DNA from: Gammaproteobacteria bacterium
GTDB lineage: Bacteria; Pseudomonadota; Gammaproteobacteria; Comchoanobacterales; Comchoanobacteraceae
Direction of reading: 5' to 3'
NCBI GenBank assembly: GCA_029243665.1
Contig: JAQWRO010000042.1
Coordinates: forward strand, 1 to 6,945
DNA length: 6,945 nt
Numbering within the stretch: position 1 is the first letter of the stretch; every line of letters starts with the position of its first letter. The position numbers were made by a program, and so were the translations under genes. The notes under the pieces are model-generated. The model had not been told where the DNA came from. It did no database searches and was given only the letters and a program-made list of their open reading frames with translations. This document shows positions 1-4,492 of the stretch, one piece after another.

Positions 1-858
1 AAGTGAATTTGTATTGAATCTTTGCTTATGTATTTGTAAGATTGATAACATTGATCGGAAGTTCTTTTCTAAAAAGATGTTAAATTGGTCTATTTTGATA
101 AGTAATGACATGGCATATAAAAAATACTGATTTAAATTTAAATCACGGCTTTCTGTTGTTTCATTTGAACTTTCTGTGTTGCTACTAAAAAAATTATCTA
201 GGTATTCTTTTGCTTCATTAATTTTCTTTTGTGTTTCTTGGTCGCCACCTTTATCAGGATGATTTTTTAAACTTAATTTTTTATAAGCTTTGTTTACTTC
301 TTTTTGGTCAGCTGATTGTGCATCAAGGCCAAGTATTAGAAATTGTTCATTTATATCTACGTCCTCGTCGATTGAGTTGTCATCAATGATCTTGGTATCC
401 AGAAATGTTTCAATGTCATTTACAGATCTGAATGTTAAATAGGATTCTACAAACTTTTTTTGATCATTATTATGAAAAAAATCTCTTGCTATGTTATGAA
501 TAAAATATAAAAGGTGAGGGTATTCGATTACTGATGGTAATCTATCTAGTGCTTTTGAAATCGTAAATACAGGTATAAAAATGATATTGGCTGCAAGGTG
601 TAGGATTTTTGCTGGTAAGGCTAGTAAAAAAATATACTTTTGATTAAATAAATAAACTGTAAGTGATTCAATCGCGTTATCTATCCTGTTACACAAAAAA
701 GCAATTGATTTTACGCCAATTTGAAAGGTGTTAAAGACCAAAGTGTAGATTGTTTTTAAAGCTAAAAGTGCAAAAGTTAATAGATATAGAGGGGTTGATA
801 AACATAGGACTAATGCAGAAAAAATGAATGTTTTAATTATGCTGATTAATTTATACAT
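1..858 (-). CDS. Membrane-anchored J-domain (DnaJ-like) protein, partial at its C-terminus
   Basis: The reading frame runs unbroken from ATG at 858 through 286 codons to the window edge, so the C-terminus is missing. Residues 1-45 and about 74-104 are strongly hydrophobic (starting MYKLISIIKTF) and probably form membrane segments or hairpins. A soluble stretch (about 107-170, acidic near its end) leads to a J domain at about 171-224: FLILGLD, then helix II EVNKAYKKLSLKN, the HPD loop at 200-202 followed by KGGD, then helix III with KKINEAKEYL. The HPD motif is the family's Hsp70-stimulating element, so the protein should recruit DnaK or a host Hsp70 to a membrane. A Ser/Thr/Asn-rich linker (225-238) and at least 45 further residues follow. 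There is no Gly/Phe region or zinc finger, so this is a class III J protein. It does not resemble DjlA, which has a single N-terminal span and a TerB domain. The gene lies 82 bases after the gene ending at 941, whose membrane region it resembles. The client is unknown; a secreted effector role is only a possibility. Confidence 0.85.
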   Translation of the reverse strand, partial: MYKLISIIKTFIFSALVLCLSTPLYLLTFALLALKTIYTLVFNTFQIGVKSIAFLCNRIDNAIESLTVYLFNQKYIFLLALPAKILHLAANIIFIPVFTISKALDRLPSVIEYPHLLYFIHNIARDFFHNNDQKKFVESYLTFRSVNDIETFLDTKIIDDNSIDEDVDINEQFLILGLDAQSADQKEVNKAYKKLSLKNHPDKGGDQETQKKINEAKEYLDNFFSSNTESSNETTESRDLNLNQYFLYAMSLLIKIDQFNIFLEKNFRSMLSILQIHKQRFNTNSL

Positions 859-864
859 GCTACC

Positions 865-893
865 AAGTTACCGTTATGGCTTTGTCATGTCAA
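865..893 (-). promoter_or_regulatory. Candidate promoter of the J-domain gene
   Basis: On the minus strand there is a perfect -35 hexamer TTGACA (893-888), a 17-base spacer, and a weak -10 TAACTT (870-865). Only six bases separate the -10 from ATG 858, so transcription would start at or next to the start codon and the mRNA would be leaderless. No good Shine-Dalgarno sequence precedes the ATG, which agrees with that. The -10 matches only moderately, so co-transcription with the upstream gene remains possible. Confidence 0.35.
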
Positions 894-940
894 ATTTACT
901 TTAAATCAATTAGTTAAATATTTTTTTGAAGGAACTGATA

Positions 941-2122
941 TTAGTAATTCATGAGTAATTCTTGAGCTTCAATATTGTCTATAAATTTATCTTGGTTGCT
1001 ATAATGGCTAAACTCTGAAGGTTGATCGGATGGTTTCTCTAGATTATAGCTATCTAGACTATCTTCATATTTACGATAATTGAAGTCTTCATCATTGAAA
1101 AATTGCCATAATGTATAAATAGCTTGCTCAAACCATCGAAAAGGAATGGATATGGTTTCTGTTACGGTATCTATGGTTCTAATGAACATGTATTCCATGG
1201 CAGTAAAAGACATATATAAAACACTGGCGTTTTTGGGTTGAATTTCTTCTGTCTTAACAAAATTGTAACAGCCAAAAATAAAGCTCAATGCTGCTATGAA
1301 TGGTGCGCCAAAATAAATGATAAACTCTTCAGCAAGCTCTTTAAATTTTTTAATATTGAATAACGTCGGCGACAAAATAAGAAATAAAAGGATACTGATT
1401 GACCCTATAATTGTTGTAAACAGAAAAAAGTTTATAATACTGGTTAGTGTAGTAATAAATTCCTTTATGAAGTTGATGACTTTTTTGAGAGTATATGCGG
1501 TTTTTCTAAAATTTACTTTAGCAGTATAGGTGTTTGTTTGTTTTTTACTATGGCGTTGGTAACTTTCTAATGTTGATTGCATTTGCTTCAAAGGTATTGC
1601 AATCATCATATCTAATGCTGCAAATAAATCGAAGAGCATAAAGCCGATGCAATAATCGAGTGTAAATTTGTAGCCGAAAATGTTACAAAATAAATTTTTA
1701 GTTTGGACTTTAATATATTCCATCAGTGTTTTTGCTGTTGGTAGGTTTACTCTATAAGCTAAAAAAGCCAATGATTTTGAAATAATGTTGATGGGCAATA
1801 GCGCAAAAATAATCACTGTTACATGGAGTATCTTAATAAAATAGTAAGGACAATTTTTTATAAAAATAAAGCCATACGCTGAAGGGTTAGAGCCGAGTGA
1901 ATGATAGTCTTTACGAAGCACTGTTGCTTCCATAAATAAAGTTTCTTCTATTTTTGCAAAAGTTAAATTAACTGCACTTAAAGTTAAGCTACTAATCTGA
2001 AATAAAAAGTTAAGGATCGTTCTTAATACTGTATAGGCAATCAGTGGTATTGAAATGATAAACCTAAGCGACACAAAAGAAACCTTACAATAAAGCGTTA
2101 GAATTAATTGTATAACTGACAC
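941..2122 (-). CDS. Multi-span membrane protein of unknown function, paralogue-like to the J-domain gene
   Basis: This 393-residue protein is not recognised. Hydrophobic segments lie at about 3-55, 83-123, 143-177, 222-254 and 265-289, with a weaker amphipathic one at about 303-340. A Lys/Gln/Thr-rich hydrophilic loop sits at 186-215. The C-terminal tail (342-393) is polar, acidic and rich in Asp, Glu, Ser and Asn, ending EAQELLMNY. Residues 97-118 (KILH...IIF...P...ISKSL) and the following LP...EY match residues 84-113 of the J-domain protein encoded downstream, but the J domain itself is absent. Two similar pieces inside the protein (AIPLKQMQSTL near 175 and SIPFRWFEQAIYTL near 325) may be a degenerate internal repeat. 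The start is uncertain: the frame opens at GTG 2122 directly after an in-frame TAA, with no upstream ATG and no Shine-Dalgarno sequence. The real start may lie downstream, for example Met64, or the 5' end may have been lost. The gene is very AT-rich. Function is unknown; it is plausibly in a membrane of the cell or of a host. Confidence 0.75.
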   Translation of the reverse strand: MSVIQLILTLYCKVSFVSLRFIISIPLIAYTVLRTILNFLFQISSLTLSAVNLTFAKIEETLFMEATVLRKDYHSLGSNPSAYGFIFIKNCPYYFIKILHVTVIIFALLPINIISKSLAFLAYRVNLPTAKTLMEYIKVQTKNLFCNIFGYKFTLDYCIGFMLFDLFAALDMMIAIPLKQMQSTLESYQRHSKKQTNTYTAKVNFRKTAYTLKKVINFIKEFITTLTSIINFFLFTTIIGSISILLFLILSPTLFNIKKFKELAEEFIIYFGAPFIAALSFIFGCYNFVKTEEIQPKNASVLYMSFTAMEYMFIRTIDTVTETISIPFRWFEQAIYTLWQFFNDEDFNYRKYEDSLDSYNLEKPSDQPSEFSHYSNQDKFIDNIEAQELLMNY

Positions 2123-2235
2123 TTAAGCATTAACTATGTATCCAGGGATTTTGCAAATAAAATTAAATAACATTTTATGATAACCTACTAAAAAATATAT
2201 ACTATTATAAAAAAGACATTGTTTCAATTGTTTGA
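2123..2235. other. AT-rich intergenic region upstream of the 393-residue protein gene
   Basis: No gene is seen here. A minus-strand TATAAT at 2209-2204 could be a -10 for the gene starting at 2122, but the only -35-like hexamer near it, TTGAAA, is just 12 bases away, so no promoter is called. The remaining gene-free DNA beyond the remnant, 2494-2570, holds only a short hairpin (GCATC 2528-2532 with GATGC 2537-2541) that has no T-tract on either side. Confidence 0.4.
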
Positions 2236-2493
2236 TTTGCTCGGTCTTTTTCGCCTCATGACTTAGCCCTATATTCAGAATATGGACATTTTGGGAAGGT
2301 GCCTATCTTTTTTAAATTGCTTCATTCAGAAGAAGGCTTAGAATTACTTTGTTTTGATAACTTTTTCTGGTTAAGACGCTTATCAAATGAGTATTTCGAT
2401 GTAATCTTTTATAATTTATTGGAGCATAAACATTTTGATATCTTTAGTTACGCTGATCATGAACCAATGTTTTTACTTAACATCCATTCTTAG
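2236..2493 (+). pseudogene. Remnant of an ankyrin-repeat-like gene
   Basis: The frame is open from just after a TGA (2233-2235) to a TAG at 2491-2493 and encodes about 85 residues that read like real protein. It has two similar units: YGHFGKVPIFFKLLH and, about 35 residues later, NEYFDVIFYNLLEH. That spacing and the pattern (small helix, G-H/Y-F-x-V, then LL) resemble degenerate 33-residue ankyrin repeats. It ends FSYADHEPMFLLNIHS. No credible start exists: there is no in-frame ATG, and the first candidate, GTG 2299, has only a GGGAAG abutting it and would cut the first repeat. Upstream, another frame reads LFDLLGLFRLMT into a stop, which could be earlier coding sequence displaced by a frameshift. 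I read this as a decayed fragment; a short functional protein from GTG 2299 (64 residues) is the less likely alternative. The ankyrin assignment is inference from pattern only. Confidence 0.4.
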
Positions 2494-2570
2494 TATGTTT
2501 TGTTTTTATGAGCAGAAAGCAGAGATAGCATCGCCTGATGCAGCTATGGCCAATGATTTGAAATGATGAG

Positions 2571-3904
2571 CTAATCTTTGTTGGTGGTTTGGGTTTGAAT
2601 AATTTGTTTTCGTAACAGCCACAGTGCAATTAAATTAGGCAAACACATGAATCCATTAAACGTATCTGCTAGCGTCCAAATTAAATCAACTTTTACAAGT
2701 GCACCAAATAAGACGCAAAAAGCAACAAGACATTGGAAAATGCGCACATCAACTTTTGTAAATAAAAAGTGAAAATTTACTTCAGCAAAATAATACCAGG
2801 CAAGAATGGTTGAAAAAGCAAAAAACAATAGAAAAATGGCTATGAGAGATTCGCCATGACCTGGGAAACCATCATTGAACGCAGCTTGTGTTAAGTGAAT
2901 TGAGGTTAACCATGAATCACTTGGTTGCGTCATCATGCCTAGGTACGTTTTTGATGTTAGAATGACTAATGCTGTTAGTGTTAATACCACAAATGTATCG
3001 AAAAATACGCTGAAGATCGCGACTTCTCCTTGATCACTTGGATTTTTGACATTGGCTGCTGCATGGGCATGTGGGGTTGAGCCCATGCCTGCCTCATTAG
3101 AAAAAAGACCCCTGGCTACACCATAACGCATGGCTTCTTTGATGCTGATACCTGCAACACCACCAATCACAGATTGTGTGGAAAAAGCAGCAGCAAAAAT
3201 GTTTTTAAAGGCAGGTAGATAAATTCAGCTCTAAAACTTAAAATAATAAAAGCACCTAAAAGATAGCCAATGGCCATGGTTGGCACTAAATATTCACATA
3301 AGGATGCGATGCGTTTGACCCCGCCACTAACAACTAATAAAAGTAAGGCTGCAATGGTGATGCCAGAAGTTAAGAGTGGGACATGAAAAGCATTGCTGAA
3401 GGCATGACCAATTGAATTGGCTTGCACCATACAGCCAATGAAACCCAATGCAAGAATGGTGCTGAATGCAAAGAGCTTGGCAAGTATAGGTTTTTTCAGC
3501 CCATTAGATATGTAGTAAGCAGGCCCACCGATGAAACCCTCAGGCTTTTTGATGCGGTAGCGTTGTGCCAAGATGCATTCAGCATAAATGGTGCTCATGC
3601 CAAAAAAAGCACTGAACCACATCCAAAAAATAGCACCTGGTCCACCTGACACAATCGCAGTAGCTGCACCTGCTAAATTACCTGTGCCAACTTGTGCAGC
3701 AATAGCGGTTGCTAGGGCTTGCAGGGAAGAAATGCCAAAATCGCTTTTGTTTTTTTGGGGTTTAAATAGGTTGATGATGGTTTTAGGTAGGGTGAATACT
3801 TGAATGAATCTTAATTGATATGTGAAAAATATCCCAGTGCCTAATAAGCCATATAATAAGACATAGTCCCACATCACGTGGTTAATTAATGCGATTAAAT
3901 TCAT
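2571..3904 (-). pseudogene. AGCS-family Na+/alanine (glycine) symporter, interrupted by a frameshift
   Basis: Together the two frames cover a whole amino-acid carrier (alanine or glycine:cation symporter, inner membrane) of about 440 residues, normal for the family. The first part (3904-3167, 245 codons) has the N-terminal segment DYVLLYGLLGTGIFFTYQLRF, then the family core at 57-96 including AAQVGTGNLAG and GGPGAIFWMW, and the EGFIGGPAYY loop. It runs out of frame after residue 231 and stops 14 codons later. The second part, in the -1 frame, carries the signature RGLFSNEAGMGS, the WYYFAE motif and the final LADTFNGFMCLPNLIALW, ending at TAG 2571. Its apparent GTG start at 3170 is only an internal valine, because family-like residues (YLPAFKNIFAAAFSTQ) continue upstream in that frame. 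All signature motifs are intact, so the lesion is recent, a sequence error, or bypassed by recoding. The gene starts 47 bases after the 151-residue gene upstream, with no clear Shine-Dalgarno sequence. The exact substrate cannot be told from sequence alone. Confidence 0.85.
3200..3224 (-). other. Frameshift junction with a slippery heptamer in the symporter
   Basis: The -1 frame has a TGA at 3227-3225 and the zero frame ends at 3169-3167, so the change of frame must lie between them. Homology passes from one frame to the other at about 3224-3200, where both frames happen to read IYLP. One missing base in a short T or A run would explain it: an extra T at 3221-3223 restores EFYLPAFKNIF. In the zero frame the junction also contains T TTA AAA (3209-3203), a canonical X XXY YYZ heptamer; a -1 slip there would give YLPLKNIFAAAF and rejoin the second half. 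No strong stem-loop or upstream Shine-Dalgarno-like stimulator is visible. Confidence 0.6.
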
Positions 3905-3951
3905 AAGATATTGAGCATACCAGATCTTACGATGTTAGGCTAGATGTTTGG

Positions 3952-4407
3952 TTATAATTGGTTTTTATGTTTATCAGTGATAAGCGATGAAACACGTTGA
4001 ATGATTTCATCATGCTTTAAGGAAAACACATCAATCATGTCATCCACAGGAGATAAATGGATGACTTTCTGAGGGTGATTGATTGCAATGGAAATCCTTT
4101 TAGTTGGGTGTTGGTCTGTTAACTTTTGAAGGCTATTATTGATGGATTCTGTAAAGGTGCCTTCGATGATGACGTTAAGTCCGGCGTCTAGCACCCGTTG
4201 AGCATTTTTTAAATCGATGATGTTTATGGATCTTGCAGGGATGCCATTTTGTTCAAGCTCTGTAAAGATGATGTCTTGTGGTAACTGGATCATTTTTGGT
4301 AGAGGAATAGGGATGTATATCAAATCCTCTTCATAGAGCTGATCACAGATTTTTTCATGTATACACATTAAGTTTGGATCTTCGTGTTCGATTATTATTA
4401 TACTCAT
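3952..4407 (-). CDS. Hypothetical 151-residue protein with a kinase-like segment but no P-loop
   Basis: I do not recognise this protein. It is soluble, with no signal peptide or membrane segment, and reads as an alpha/beta fold: a beta strand MSIIIIEHED at the start, a Pro-rich turn (IPIPLPKMIQLP, 32-43), helix 65-76, strand and turn LNVIIEGTFTES (77-88), helix 91-97, strand RISIAINH (104-111) and a C-terminal helix. The 77-88 segment after a helix ending in DAG resembles the 'G-x-x-V-I-I-E-G-T' strand of zeta-toxin-like and AAA-type small-molecule kinases, but no GxxxxGK(S/T) motif is present, so an active kinase is unlikely. ATG 4407 is chosen because a TATAAT lies exactly six bases upstream; Met14 is an alternative start. 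The symporter begins 47 bases after its stop, so the two may share a transcript. The divergent neighbour is the M16 peptidase. Function is unknown. Confidence 0.7.
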   Translation of the reverse strand: MSIIIIEHEDPNLMCIHEKICDQLYEEDLIYIPIPLPKMIQLPQDIIFTELEQNGIPARSINIIDLKNAQRVLDAGLNVIIEGTFTESINNSLQKLTDQHPTKRISIAINHPQKVIHLSPVDDMIDVFSLKHDEIIQRVSSLITDKHKNQL

Positions 4408-4413
4408 ACATAT

Positions 4414-4419
4414 ATTATA
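4414..4419 (-). promoter_or_regulatory. Candidate -10 box for the 151-residue protein gene
   Basis: A perfect TATAAT reads on the minus strand at 4419-4414, six bases before ATG 4407. This predicts transcription beginning at the start codon, and there is no Shine-Dalgarno sequence that would contradict a leaderless mRNA. No convincing -35 hexamer lies 16-18 bases upstream. If translation starts at Met14 instead, this would be an ordinary promoter with a leader of about 40 bases. Confidence 0.4.
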
Positions 4420-4453
4420 GGAAATATTTTAGTAATAGTTGTGAAAAGTTATC

Positions 4454-4472
4454 TATAATCTCATAATATAAT
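4454..4472 (+). promoter_or_regulatory. Candidate -10 boxes for the M16 peptidase gene
   Basis: Two perfect TATAAT hexamers occur on the plus strand, at 4454-4459 and 4467-4472. The first would give a leader of about 27 bases that includes the ribosome binding site; the second would start transcription at about the binding site itself, so the first is preferred. No good -35 hexamer is found at 16-18 bases. The region is shared with the divergent gene starting at 4407. Confidence 0.4.
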
Positions 4473-4479
4473 TGTAAAT

Positions 4480-4484
4480 AAGGA
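4480..4484 (+). promoter_or_regulatory. Ribosome binding site of the M16 peptidase gene
   Basis: AAGGA ends eight bases before ATG 4493. It is the clearest Shine-Dalgarno sequence in the window and fixes the start of the peptidase. Confidence 0.7.
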
Positions 4485-4492
4485 TTGTAACA

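Noticed and set aside
1317..1529. Plus-strand open frame of 70 codons
   Set aside because: It lies wholly antisense within the 393-residue membrane protein gene and shows no domain pattern or ribosome binding site.
2526..2547. Inverted repeat as a terminator after the symporter
   Set aside because: The stem is only five base pairs (GCATC/GATGC) with an uneven extension, and no T-tract follows on either strand.
2571..3170. Second symporter half as an independent gene starting at GTG 3170
   Set aside because: Family-like sequence continues upstream of that codon in the same frame, so the GTG is an internal valine.
3422..3803. Two overlapping plus-strand open frames of 71-75 codons
   Set aside because: They are antisense to the well-supported symporter core motifs and look like frame shadows.
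4408..4492. Riboswitch or structured leader ahead of the peptidase
   Set aside because: The whole divergent gap is only 85 bases, is AT-rich, and shows no stable paired elements.
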